Source of the DNA: Streptomyces sp. NBC_01264
GTDB lineage: Bacteria; Actinomycetota; Actinomycetes; Streptomycetales; Streptomycetaceae
Length of the DNA: 64,000 nucleotides
Reading direction: 5' to 3'
NCBI RefSeq assembly: GCF_026340675.1
Contig: NZ_JAPEOX010000001.1
Coordinates: 992,001-1,056,000 of the forward strand
How positions within the stretch are numbered: position 1 is the first letter of the stretch; the number at the start of each line of letters is the position of its first letter. A model generated the notes under the pieces. That model made no database searches and was not told the DNA's origin. It saw only the letters and a program-made list of their open reading frames with translations. The translations under genes were made by a program, and so were the position numbers. This document shows positions 54,103 through 63,745 of the stretch, one piece after another.

Positions 54103-54723
54103 CTACCCGCCCGGCGCGGTTTCAGACACTCTGCCCCCGCCCGGGTCGGCGGGGCGGGCGGTGGGCCGCTTCGGCCGGGTGGTTCCGGGAAGGCAGGCGA
54201 CCGCGGGGCTGTAGGTCGCGAACGTCCCCAAGGGGTTCTTCTTCCACAGCCACAGGTGCAGGGCGTAGTGGACGGGCTGGCGGGGGAAGCGCCCGGGCGT
54301 CGGGCCGTCGAAGGAGCGGCCGAACAGCTTCGGGCGGTCGTCGTCCGTGGCCGTGTCCTGGTCTCGGTCGTAGACGAGCCACTGGGCGCCGACGAGGCGT
54401 TTGCCGCCGCGCCCGTCGTCCTCGTAGAAGAGCGCGGCAGGCTTCGCCGGGTCGACGGAGTTGTCGTACGCGTGGTTGAAGTGCGGGAAGCCGAGAGCGC
54501 CGGATCCCGCCCTGTCCTCGACGCAGTGCTTGTCCGGGACGTAGCCCGCTTTCACCGCGGCCGCGTGCCGCTGGAACGGAGCGGTCGCGCGGTAGACGAT
54601 CGCACGCTCGGCCTCGGCCTTGCCGATGTCGGTGCCGGAGGGGGAAGCGGAGGCAGGAACCGTGGCGGCCGTCAGGGCAAGAGCGACGGCCGCTGCCAGG
54701 GCCAGGGCGGGACGGGTGAACAT
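54103..54723 (-). CDS. Secreted hypothetical protein
   Basis: A 206-residue protein with a signal peptide ending near PASASP. The mature part contains RHAAAVKAGYVPDKHC, the GALGFPHFNHAYD stretch, ALFYEDD and a VHYALHLWLWKKNPLG segment rich in His and Trp. This arrangement occurs in unnamed actinobacterial secreted proteins; I cannot assign an activity. The ATG is at 54723 and the gene is 22 bases downstream-adjacent to the PLD start, so they may be co-transcribed. Confidence 0.75.
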   Translation of the reverse strand: MFTRPALALAAAVALALTAATVPASASPSGTDIGKAEAERAIVYRATAPFQRHAAAVKAGYVPDKHCVEDRAGSGALGFPHFNHAYDNSVDPAKPAALFYEDDGRGGKRLVGAQWLVYDRDQDTATDDDRPKLFGRSFDGPTPGRFPRQPVHYALHLWLWKKNPLGTFATYSPAVACLPGTTRPKRPTARPADPGGGRVSETAPGG

Positions 54724-54835
54724 GCGCGGACTCCTCGGAGGCGGGCTCGTAGCGAGCAGGATGTCCCCCGCCCCGCAGTCGAGCGGCGCGGGGTCCGGTG
54801 CGTACGGGGGCGGGTGGGTGGAAGCTGCGGGCCGG

Positions 54836-56332
54836 TCAAGCCGCCCCGCCGGACGTAAGGCCCGCGCCGGGGCCGGGCGCCGTGGCGCCGGGACCCGCCG
54901 TGGCCGGACGGCCCGGGAGGAAGAAGGAGCCGAAGGCCGCGCAGGCGGTGAAGAGGGCGGCGAAGAGGAAGGCGCGGCCGTAGCCGGCCGTGAGGGCCTG
55001 AACCCCGGGAACGAGGTGCTCGGCGACGCCGTGGGAGGCGACGGCGGCCAGGATCGCGAGGCCGAGCGCGCCGCCCACCTGCCGGGAGGTGTTGACCAGC
55101 CCGGATGCCAGTCCCGCCTCGCGCGGCTGGATGCCGGTGGTGGCCGCGGCGGTGACGGGCAGCATGGCCATCCCGAGGCCGAGGGCGCAGAGCCCGAAGG
55201 GCGGGGCCACGTCAGTGGTGAAGACGCCGCCCACGGCGATGCGCGAGAGCCACAGGAACCCGAAGGTGCTGACGGCCATGCCGGTGACCAGCAGGGAGCG
55301 CGGGCCGATGCGGCGCACGAGGTGGGCGGAGGTCCGGGTACCGACGATGACCGCCACGCAGCCCGGCAGGAACAACAGGCCGGTCTTGACGGCGCTGAAG
55401 CCGAGGACCTGCTGCATGTAGAGGGAGAGCAGGAACCACATCGCGAACATCGCCGAGCCCAAGCCGATCATGACCAGGTTGGCGATGGCCAGAGTGCGCC
55501 GGCGCAGGACCGCGAGGGGGACCAGCGGGGCTGCGACCTTCGACTCGATCAGGACGAAGGCGGCCAGGAACAGGATCCCGAGGGAGAGCGCGCCCCAGAC
55601 GTGGGGTGAGCCCCAGGGCGAGCTCTCGGTGGAGATGATCCCGTAGACCAGGGCGGTCAGGCCCACGGTGACCGACAGCGCGCCAGGCAGGTCCAGGCGG
55701 CGCAGCCCACCATGGCTACCGCGCACGGCGGGCACGTAGAGGAGCGCGGCGGCGAGGATCGCGAGCCCGATGGGAATGTTGACGAAGAAGACCCAGCGCC
55801 AGCCGGCGTACTCGGTCAGGAGCCCGCCGACCACCGCGCCGGCCGCGCCTCCGCCACCGTTGACCGAGCTCCACGTGCCCATCGCGCGCATGCGGGAGCG
55901 GGGCTCGGTGAAGGTGGTCATGATCAGCGTCAGCGTGGCCGGGGCGAGCAACGCACCCCCGAGACCCTGAACGGCTCGGGCGGCGATCAGCGTCGTACCG
56001 TCGCCGGACAGTCCACAGGCGAGTGAGGCCGCGGCGAAGAGGACGAGGCCGGCCAGGAAGGTACGACGGGCACCGACCAAGTCGGCGGCCCGGCCGCCCA
56101 GGAGCAGCAGCCCGGCGAAGGCAAGGGTGTAGGCGTTGACGATCCACTGCTGCCCGGCCGGGCTCAGGCCGAGGGAGGCCTTCATGTCCGGGAGGGCGAC
56201 GTTCACGATCGAGACGTCCAGCACGACCATGAACTGGGCCGCGCAGGCGATCAACAGGATCATCGGCGTCCGCGCACCCTGGCGCTCGGACGGTGCGGGT
56301 TCGGTACTGAGGGCGGGCGGAGCGCTTGACAT
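54836..56332 (-). CDS. MFS drug/multidrug exporter (DHA2, EmrB/QacA type)
   Basis: A 498-residue membrane protein with about 14 hydrophobic helices. Diagnostic DHA2 elements are MVVLDVSIVNVALP near the first helix, GGRAADLVGARRTFL, QGLGGALLAPATLTLI and VNGGGGAAGAVVGGLL. ATG 56332 follows AGGAA; the open frame runs further upstream to 56614 but that stretch is Arg/Pro-rich non-coding-like sequence. It should expel hydrophobic drugs by proton antiport. No regulator lies directly beside it. Confidence 0.88.
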   Translation of the reverse strand: MSSAPPALSTEPAPSERQGARTPMILLIACAAQFMVVLDVSIVNVALPDMKASLGLSPAGQQWIVNAYTLAFAGLLLLGGRAADLVGARRTFLAGLVLFAAASLACGLSGDGTTLIAARAVQGLGGALLAPATLTLIMTTFTEPRSRMRAMGTWSSVNGGGGAAGAVVGGLLTEYAGWRWVFFVNIPIGLAILAAALLYVPAVRGSHGGLRRLDLPGALSVTVGLTALVYGIISTESSPWGSPHVWGALSLGILFLAAFVLIESKVAAPLVPLAVLRRRTLAIANLVMIGLGSAMFAMWFLLSLYMQQVLGFSAVKTGLLFLPGCVAVIVGTRTSAHLVRRIGPRSLLVTGMAVSTFGFLWLSRIAVGGVFTTDVAPPFGLCALGLGMAMLPVTAAATTGIQPREAGLASGLVNTSRQVGGALGLAILAAVASHGVAEHLVPGVQALTAGYGRAFLFAALFTACAAFGSFFLPGRPATAGPGATAPGPGAGLTSGGAA

Positions 56333-57118
56333 GGGGTTCCTCGGGGGCAGGGGGGGCGGATTCGACTCGGGAACGAAACCCACCACATCTCTGCCCCCGC
56401 GCCAGACCACCGTCACAGTCGCGTGGCAACCGGGTGACCGGCCGTCCACCTCCCCAGCTGTCGTCGGACGGCATCCACGTGGGCTTCTCCTGAGGAGAAC
56501 GAGCTCTCGGACCCGTAGCGCCGGCTTGGCGCGCCAGCCAACGCCGAGCGCGAATCGAACCCCCGACTCGGAACGACCCTGGATCTCTACCCCGCCCCTT
56601 CTGTAGCGGATCAACCGGATCGCGTTGCGCTCAACGCTGTGTAACCAGCACCGACCAGCCCGGGATCCCGAAGTGGGCCGCTCGCCCGTCGTCCCGACAC
56701 CACGATGGCGTCTCCGCCAAGTACATCGGCAGCACGGTCTTCGTCACGTTCCGTGCACCAAGAACCGAAGAGCCAACGCAGCGCGGCACACCCGCCAACC
56801 GCGCGAGGCACAGCAGCGACGGGAGGAGGCCGACCGGCACCCGAAACCACTGCCGGCACCCTCGGCTGCCGCCGAGCGCCCTGCGCCGCATGGTGTGTAA
56901 ACGAGCCTGGGCTCCGGAACTGGCGACGGGCCCGCGCGCCATCTCCTGTGCCAGGGATTCTGGCTCGTGCGGACGGACGGCACGCCCACCGACTTCAGGG
57001 CAACGAATGCCGGAATCCGTCGACCCACCGCCAGCTCGTGCTGCACGCCATGCGCGCGACGGCGTCCCGCAGATTCAGGCGTCCAAGAGGGTGACGGTCA
57101 GGGCGGCGGAAGGACGGA
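56333..57118. other. Gene-free region of 786 bases with decayed coding traces
   Basis: No intact gene can be supported. Around 56640-56760 short stretches such as SAKYIGSTVFVT in one frame and NVTKTVLPMYLAE on the other strand look protein-like but are cut by frame changes and have no start or RBS. The composition is less biased than in the neighbours, so this may be an eroded insertion next to the conflict-system genes. Confidence 0.4.
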
Positions 57119-60100
57119 CTACCGTTGGGGGACCACCGCAATGAGGTCCGTGAGCCAAGTCTTGATGCGCTCAGACTGCTCACGGATCTCGGAGGCCGCC
57201 GATGCCAGGTCGCGTCTGTACCGACGCTGGGCTACGACGCTCTCGTCGACCACGCTCAGGGCCTCGCCATGGCGCCCCAGTTCACCTAGCAGCACTGCGA
57301 GGTTGTTCAAACTCACGGCGTAGTCCTGCGCCCGACGCGCGTGATTCTCGGGAAGCATCCGATATATCTGAACCGCCTCGGACGCAACTGACAGTGCCTC
57401 GTCGTAGCGGCCCAAGCCTCCTAGCCTGCGGCCCAGACTCGTCAAGCCCCGCGCCAAATCACCTCCGTGGGCCTGGCGACCCGAATCGACCAAACGTCGG
57501 TCGATCTCAACGGCCTCATTGATCGCCCGGAGCGCCTCGCGCCCCTTGCCCACCGCGGCCAGGCGGTTGGACAGGTTGTTCAAGACCATTGCGTGGCCCG
57601 GCCCAAAGACACCAAAATCTCGCAGACTCAGCTGCCGATACAACGCCTCTGCTTCGGAGACTGCGTTCAGGCTCTCCTCTGTGCGGCCGTCCTCTCCCAG
57701 CCTCACGGACAGATTGCTAAGGGCCGTTCCCAAGCCAGCGGAGTAAGCTCGGCTGTCCCGCGCAGCCAACTCACGGTAGACCTGTACGGCCTCCTGAACG
57801 GCAGCCACCGACTCGTCGTTCCTTCCCACGAGTGCGAGGTGATTCGAGAACGTCATGAGGTGGTCGCTCAGAACAGGTCCATGGGTACTCAGGTCCCGCC
57901 GGGCCAGCCGTCGAATCCGCAGAATGTCCTTGGCCATGCCTGTGATGAAACCCTCCGCCGCGTTGGCGGTCGCGGGTACGACGGACGCAGCAGCGAACGC
58001 CTCAGCCAGAGCAGCTGCGGACGGTCTGCGAGCAGGCTCGCGGTCCAGGCAGCGACGCAGCATGCGGTGGAGCACCGGGTCGATCCCCGACGCGGAGAGA
58101 GGGCCTCGGTGCTCTTCTCCGTATCTCGGATCCCTCCAGCGCCCAGCGAGGAAGGCCAGGAGCAGCGCTCCTGCGGCATACATGTCACTCTGTGACGTGA
58201 GAAAGAGCCCGCCGTCGGCCGCCACAAGGTACGTGTCGCTGACCGGGAGCACTTCGCGGTACGTGCTATCGCCCCCGTCCACGGTCGCTGTGGCCCAGCC
58301 GACCAGCCAGACGGCCTCGTCCGTCACCAGCACGGACCGCGGTGCGAGCGAGCCGTGCACGAGCCCGAGGCCGTGGGCGCGGGCGAGAGCCTCGGACAGA
58401 CCGAAGCCGATCCGCAGGAAGAGCTGCTCGGGGACCGACCCCCTGTGTTCGTCGAGGACGGACCGCAGGTTGGGCGCGGGGGCCGACGATGCGTCGTCCG
58501 CACGGCGGTGGACGCAGGTCGCCGCGATCCAGGGCAGTTCCTCAGCGGAGTGCGTTTGCACCTCGACCAGAGCGGGCGCGTACGTGCCCTGCATCCGGAG
58601 CAGACACTCCGCTTCCGTGCTCACAAGGTCCAGCGCAGCCCTCGGGTCGTCGGCGTGCAGGAGTGAGGGCGCCCGGACCGTGACCACGGTGCCGTCTTCG
58701 TCCCGGGCCAAATACATTGCCATGTGAGGCCAGCCCCGAGCACTACGTGCCTGGAGCCGGAACCGGCCGAGCTGCACCGGGTCCCCCGGCAGAAGCTCCA
58801 CCCAGCCGGCGGGCAGCAGTTCACCCGTCTCGTCGTCGTTCGATCGCGTGTCCTGCTTGCCGGGTACGCCAGGCCCATCGCTCCACGCGGTCCCCGCCGT
58901 CGCCGGATCCTCGGTCACGCCCTCCGGTGTCTGGGGACGGCCGGGTACGGGCGCCACCGGGCCGACACCCGCGGACGGGATGCCGAGCCTCGTCAGCAGT
59001 TGTTCCCGCAGCCAGCCGAAGGAGCGTCCGGTGTCCTCTACCATCGCCGCGCCGTCCGGGTGGCCGACCCATGCCGGGAAGGCCGGGGCGCGGCCGACGG
59101 TGTCCTCGATGCCCCGCGTTACGGCTTCGGTGGTGCGCAGCAGTTCCTTCGGGGATACGGCATTGAGCAGAATGCGGCGTGCATCGCTGGAAAAGTCGAA
59201 CCGCCGGTGGTGGGGAAGCCGGTCCCGCTCGTCGGCATCGACCTCGTGCATCAGTCCCCCCAGGAACACTTCCGTGAGGTGTCCACGGTCCGTGGGATGC
59301 CCGAGGGCGGCCTGCACCATGCGCATGACCGGGGGCGTGACAGGTGCGACCGCCGCCACGTGGGCCGCGAGCCGGTACGCCTCTGGGGACGCGGCATCCC
59401 TGAAGCGCAGTAGCGCTTCGGCGGCGTCGTTCCGCCTGGTGTCAGCGGCAGGCCGAACGAAGCCGGGCAGGGCAGTGTCCCAGAGCGGGAGAAGCGCGGT
59501 GCCGCCCGGCGAGGCAATGAGCAGCGCCCAGTCGGCGATGGCCGCAGGAGTCGGTTCAAGGACCGGGACGGGTACGGAGTCGAAGCTGACGAGGCCAGGC
59601 GGCAGGTCCGGATCGGTGACGTGCCAGGCGCGTGTCGGGCCGCCACGGCCGCGGGTGGTGACCTGCCAGCGCCGTGCACGAATCCCGGTACTCGGCCAGA
59701 GCCGCGGCGGCAGTGCCTGGACGATCGCGGTGGGACCGCACCGCGCCCAGCGGTCTGTCACCTCTCGCATCCCGCCGTCCCACCACGCGTCGCCGATACC
59801 GTCGCTGACGATGAGGACAAGAGTGCTCCCGGTGGGGTCGCACAGGGTCTTCGGTGACTGAAGGCGACCACGCTGGCGATACGGGCTAGTCCGCAGGCTC
59901 GGCGTGGCGCCGCGCGTGTCGAGCCCATACACGCGCACGTCGCGGAACGCCCCGGCTCGTTCCATCAGCGCCCGAACCTCGGCAGCCAGGCGCTGCCAGA
60001 GAACCATGGAGACGCCGTCGTCGACCACCAGTGCGAGGGACAGCCAGCGGGTCCGCGTCGGGCGAGTGACGGTCTCGGGCACCCCTGTGTCTGCGATAGC

Positions 60101-60571
60101 AGCGACAGTCCGAGTGACGTCGAGTTCGTGGCGGCGTCGGTCGGGGAAGCGCTGCCGCAGCGGTCGGAGAGACTTGCCGAGCCGGAGCTGCCCGTCGAGA
60201 ATGAGGCCGGTGTCCGGGGCACGGACGGAGATCGCCGGGGACGAAGCCACTGTCGCGTGCACTTCCGCGTCCTCGCGTGCGCGGCGCCGCGCGTGGGCCA
60301 GAATTGGAAGCGTGGGCTCGGACTTCGTGTGTTCGGCGCCCGCCGGTTCCGTCGCCGTACCGACGGGTTCCGCGTTCCCGGACGCTGCCGACGACGTCCC
60401 GTCGTGCGGCGTGCCGTGCCGCTCCGCGGGTATCGCGGACACTCCAGCAGCACGAGCCAGCGGCACGGCGTCCCGAGGCAGCCTCCCTGCGAGCCACAGG
60501 GCGTCGAGGAGCTCCTCATGAGAAAGCTCCGCCCCGCTATCGGCCAGGACCTTCGTCATGCGCGCGATCAA
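57119..60571 (-). CDS. SAV_2336-type conflict-system protein: vWA-like domain, pseudokinase and TPR repeats
   Basis: A 1150-residue protein. The N-terminus (1-35) looks like the SAV_2336 N-terminal helical region. Residues about 177-330 form a vWA-like domain with an altered metal-site motif (ALVVDDGVSM, 184-189) and LIVSDGIGDAWW. Residues about 600-860 are a protein-kinase fold whose catalytic loop reads HGSLAPRS instead of HRDLKPxN and whose DFG is replaced by GWA, so it is a pseudokinase. Four or more TPR units follow (about 880-1130, LNNLSNRLAAVGKGREAL type). It starts at TTG 60571 (or ATG 60559) four bases after the AAA+ stop. Confidence 0.82.
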   Translation of the reverse strand: MIARMTKVLADSGAELSHEELLDALWLAGRLPRDAVPLARAAGVSAIPAERHGTPHDGTSSAASGNAEPVGTATEPAGAEHTKSEPTLPILAHARRRAREDAEVHATVASSPAISVRAPDTGLILDGQLRLGKSLRPLRQRFPDRRRHELDVTRTVAAIADTGVPETVTRPTRTRWLSLALVVDDGVSMVLWQRLAAEVRALMERAGAFRDVRVYGLDTRGATPSLRTSPYRQRGRLQSPKTLCDPTGSTLVLIVSDGIGDAWWDGGMREVTDRWARCGPTAIVQALPPRLWPSTGIRARRWQVTTRGRGGPTRAWHVTDPDLPPGLVSFDSVPVPVLEPTPAAIADWALLIASPGGTALLPLWDTALPGFVRPAADTRRNDAAEALLRFRDAASPEAYRLAAHVAAVAPVTPPVMRMVQAALGHPTDRGHLTEVFLGGLMHEVDADERDRLPHHRRFDFSSDARRILLNAVSPKELLRTTEAVTRGIEDTVGRAPAFPAWVGHPDGAAMVEDTGRSFGWLREQLLTRLGIPSAGVGPVAPVPGRPQTPEGVTEDPATAGTAWSDGPGVPGKQDTRSNDDETGELLPAGWVELLPGDPVQLGRFRLQARSARGWPHMAMYLARDEDGTVVTVRAPSLLHADDPRAALDLVSTEAECLLRMQGTYAPALVEVQTHSAEELPWIAATCVHRRADDASSAPAPNLRSVLDEHRGSVPEQLFLRIGFGLSEALARAHGLGLVHGSLAPRSVLVTDEAVWLVGWATATVDGGDSTYREVLPVSDTYLVAADGGLFLTSQSDMYAAGALLLAFLAGRWRDPRYGEEHRGPLSASGIDPVLHRMLRRCLDREPARRPSAAALAEAFAAASVVPATANAAEGFITGMAKDILRIRRLARRDLSTHGPVLSDHLMTFSNHLALVGRNDESVAAVQEAVQVYRELAARDSRAYSAGLGTALSNLSVRLGEDGRTEESLNAVSEAEALYRQLSLRDFGVFGPGHAMVLNNLSNRLAAVGKGREALRAINEAVEIDRRLVDSGRQAHGGDLARGLTSLGRRLGGLGRYDEALSVASEAVQIYRMLPENHARRAQDYAVSLNNLAVLLGELGRHGEALSVVDESVVAQRRYRRDLASAASEIREQSERIKTWLTDLIAVVPQR

Positions 60572-60575
60572 GGCG

Positions 60576-61586
60576 TCACACTGCTCCGCCGAGCTGGTGC
60601 AGGACAGCCCTCAGGAGCGAGGGCGCGTCGAGATCGACGCCACCCTTGCGGAGGAAGACGGCGTTGAGCAGCTGGTCGGTGGCGAGTTCACCGGCGGCAC
60701 GGCGTTCGAGGAAATCCTGCAGCAGGTCGTCCACGTCGTCCAAGGCATCGGGTCCGAGGTGCGCAGCGACGATCTCCCGCAGTCGCCGCTCGTTGGGTTC
60801 GGGGAGGTCGAGGCGGACACAACGCCTGAGAAACGCTGGAGGGAAGTCGCGTTCCCCGTTGCTGGTGATGATCACGATCGGGAACTCGCTGCAGCGGATG
60901 CGACCGCGCGATACCGATGCGGGGGCATCCGGGTCGTCGGTCTCGACGTGCACTTCCGCGCGGCCCTCGGAAAGCCGGGTGAGTTCGGGGATGGCGAACT
61001 CGCCCTCCTCGAAAACAGTCAACAAGTCGTTAGGGAGGTCGACATCGCCCTTGTCGAGCTCGTCGATGAGTAGCACGCGGGGGCGTTCCCGGGGCACGAG
61101 AGCGTTGCCCAGCGCACCGAGTCGGATGTACTGGCCGATGTCTGGTTCCGGGCCGTCCGCGTCACGACGCAGGGTGGCCTCGCGCAGCCGGCCGACGGCG
61201 TCGTACTGGTAGAGGGCGTCCTGCAGGGTGGAGCGACTGTTCACCGGCCACTGCAGAACGCGCCCGAGCGCGAGCTCGTGGGCAACAGCGTGAGCCAGCG
61301 AGGACTTGCCCGTGCCGGGCTGGCCGGTGACAAGGAGCGGCCTGCGCAGGTGGAGCGCCGCGTTCACCACATCGGCCTCATCAGGGCCGATGAGATAGAG
61401 CCGCGAGTAGGGAACCTTGGCTCCGGTCGGCGGCTCTTGCCGGTCGAACCGGCGCCACGGTGGCGCCGCGGGGAACGGCACCGCACGGCGTTCGCCGTCC
61501 CCACGGAACAGCCGCCAGTCGTCGCCTCCGCCGTTGGAAGGCAGACGCCGAGGGCTCGTACCGGCCAGGGGCTCCGAGGTGGTCAT
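60576..61586 (-). CDS. MoxR-family AAA+ ATPase
   Basis: A 336-residue AAA+ protein. Walker A is GQPGTGKSS (88-96), Walker B is VLLIDELDKGD (171-181), sensor 1 is in IVIITSNGERDF and FLRRCVRLDLPEP carries the arginine finger and the MoxR-type sequence. MoxR proteins remodel partners and pair with vWA proteins. Its ATG overlaps the stop of the trypsin-VMAP gene (ATGA), and its stop is four bases before the vWA/pseudokinase gene, so the three are translated as a unit. Confidence 0.88.
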   Translation of the reverse strand: MTTSEPLAGTSPRRLPSNGGGDDWRLFRGDGERRAVPFPAAPPWRRFDRQEPPTGAKVPYSRLYLIGPDEADVVNAALHLRRPLLVTGQPGTGKSSLAHAVAHELALGRVLQWPVNSRSTLQDALYQYDAVGRLREATLRRDADGPEPDIGQYIRLGALGNALVPRERPRVLLIDELDKGDVDLPNDLLTVFEEGEFAIPELTRLSEGRAEVHVETDDPDAPASVSRGRIRCSEFPIVIITSNGERDFPPAFLRRCVRLDLPEPNERRLREIVAAHLGPDALDDVDDLLQDFLERRAAGELATDQLLNAVFLRKGGVDLDAPSLLRAVLHQLGGAV

Positions 61587-63744
61587 GACGCGTGCGTTCC
61601 TCTCCAGGGGTCCCTCAGTTGAAGCGACTCGGTCCGCGGTAGACGGCCTGCTGGCTCCCATACGAGGGAGGGCCGGGCCCGACGCTCCGTCGGGCAGGCC
61701 GCTGCCGAGCCGTTTCGAAACTCCCGCACCCGCTCGGGTAGTCCCTCCAGGTCGCCAGCGGGAGCCAGGCTCTCCAATCTTCCCGCGTCCTCGTAATCGA
61801 CGGCGTCGCGGTCCCACATTACGACCGGGACGCCCAGGGCGAGACAGGTCAGCAGCCAGGACCGGCGCTCGTCTGCGGGGCCGTGGAGGATCACCCGCGC
61901 GGTATCGCGATGCTTTGTCTTCAGCACATTTACGAGCTGGCGGTAGTCGCCGGACGTCCTGTTGGTGACGAGCACCGACGCCCGTCCGTTCTTCCACCGG
62001 CGTCCCTGATCACCGTCACGTTCCGGCCTCTGCTCACTGAGCTCCGGGCAGCTCAGGGAGACTCGGTATTCCCCTCCGATCGGCCATGCGGGAAGGATGC
62101 CATCGGTCGCTCCGAACTCCCACTCGTCAACGGCCAAGTGGAGTCCCGCTCGGTCGACTACGACGGTCACCCACGGCACGTGGTCGCCCTGCCCCGGCTC
62201 CTGGCCCGCGGCGAAGACCGCCTCGCTCAGACTACTCGCCGCCTCCCGAGAGGTTTTGGACGTCGTCTCCGCCTCCTTGAGCACGCGGTACGAGCCGTCG
62301 TCGCGGACGAGTAGGATCCGGCACCGGTACCGGTCGTCCCCCACGGCATCGTCGTGTTCCAGCTCCATCACCACACGCGAAACCGGCGACGGCGAGCGCT
62401 TCGCCCACCTGACGGCGTCCGCGCGCCGCTCGTCCAGGGCCCCGGCACGAATGCCGATCCGCCGAGCGGTTGTCTCCGACCACGCGTGTAGGTCGTCGGC
62501 CAGCCCCTCGCCCACGGACGCCGCCACGTACTCGACGAGCCTCAGCAGCGCCGGCACAGGTGGGGTGCCCTCAGGGACGCTTTCGCTGTCACCCAAGTCC
62601 TCTAGGCCCTCGATCACATCGCAGAGGTCGTCCTCTCCGAGCTGCGGACGCGTAAGAACCTCGGGGAGGACCACGAACCGCAGCGCCTCGTCTGCCGCTT
62701 GGGACAGCACCGCTGGCTGCTCCTCGCAGACCCGGCGCAACAGGCCGAGCAGGCCGCCATACTCGTTCGCTGAGAGCAGCGACCCACAGTCGAGTGCCCT
62801 GGACCGTGAGAACAAATGGGTTAGAGCGACGCGGACCACTTCCTGCGCGGTGCCTGCGACGGCTTCACCGAGCGACGCAAGCGCACGGCGATGCCTCATG
62901 AGCAGCGCGACGAGGTCCGGGCCGGTGGGCTCGAAGCCCGCGGCCTCGTAGCCCAGTTCGCGGGCCAAGGCCTGAGCGTGATCGACACGAGCGCCAGGGT
63001 ACGGGAACAACGGCGCGAGCAGCTTCTCCAGTTCGCGCTCGGTCGGCGTGCGCTCGGCGGCAGGACCGGCCTTGGGTAGGGATGCACCGATCGCGCTCAG
63101 CTCGGGAGACCGGCCGGTGTGCTCCTCAACGTGGGATACGAAGCCGCCGTCTCCAGCGAAGGAGGACGCTGGCAGAGCGATCAGCCGACGGGCTCCGTAG
63201 TCGCGGGCCTCCTGAGTCACGACCCCAACGAGGTGACCGTCACAGAACACCCCCGCCCCCGAGGCCCCGCCCCAGGCGTTCCGGCCGTCGGCACGGGGAC
63301 TGGCGCCGGATCCTGGTCGAGAACGTAGCGGTCCTTGCCTCCGGACAAGACCGGCAGGACGCCGCGAAGGTGCTCCGGCTCCCGGGTCTCCCCCTGGGAG
63401 GCCCAGGGGTAGCCGAGTCCCTCATACAGCAACGGCGCCATACCCGCGGGCCGTCCCCAGCTGACTGAGCCCGGCAGGTCGATCTTGCGGTCGATGTGCA
63501 ACAACGCCACGTCGAGGCCGTCCGGGTGGACCCAAAGCAGCTCAGCGGTCACCGACGTCATTTCACCAACCTCGGGGTGGCCTACCCGCACGGTGATGAC
63601 CGGCCAGAGCGCTCCCGTTTCGCGGTCCTGCAGCACATGACGGGCGGTCAGCACGAGGTGGGGAGCGATCAGATAGCCGGAGCCGATGCCGCGAGGTCCT
63701 TGGTCTGTGCCGCTGCGAATCAGCGCCAGTCTGGCCGGCTCCAC
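61583..63744 (-). pseudogene. Trypsin-like protease fused to a VMAP-type C-terminal domain, frameshifted
   Basis: The N-terminal trypsin-like domain carries His in LTARHVLQD (about residue 34), Asp in GLDVALLHI (about 76) and, after a one-base correction, Ser in WGGASGAGVF (about 161). The break is at a C run near 63296-63299 where one C is missing; with it the protein reads DPAPVPRADGRNAWGG. The middle is helical (effector-associated type) and the C-terminal 300 residues contain the VMAP-C-like WVTVVVDRAGLHLAVDEW and a region ending in RRSWLLTCLALGVPVVMWDRD. The total is about 720 residues. GTG 63744 follows GAGGGG. Confidence 0.75.
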
Positions 63745-63745
63745 G

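Noticed and set aside
56520..56620. Possible tRNA on the minus strand (GGTTCGATTC-like T loop)
   Set aside because: The flanking bases do not pair as a T stem, and no acceptor, anticodon arm or CCA end can be formed.
56625..56900. 91-codon plus-strand frame as a gene
   Set aside because: It has no RBS and no recognisable motif, and its codon use differs from real genes here; at most it is a decayed relic.
63217..63303. Programmed ribosomal frameshift in the trypsin gene
   Set aside because: There is no slippery heptamer with a downstream pseudoknot that I can recognise, and several unrelated genes in the window have the same type of homopolymer break.
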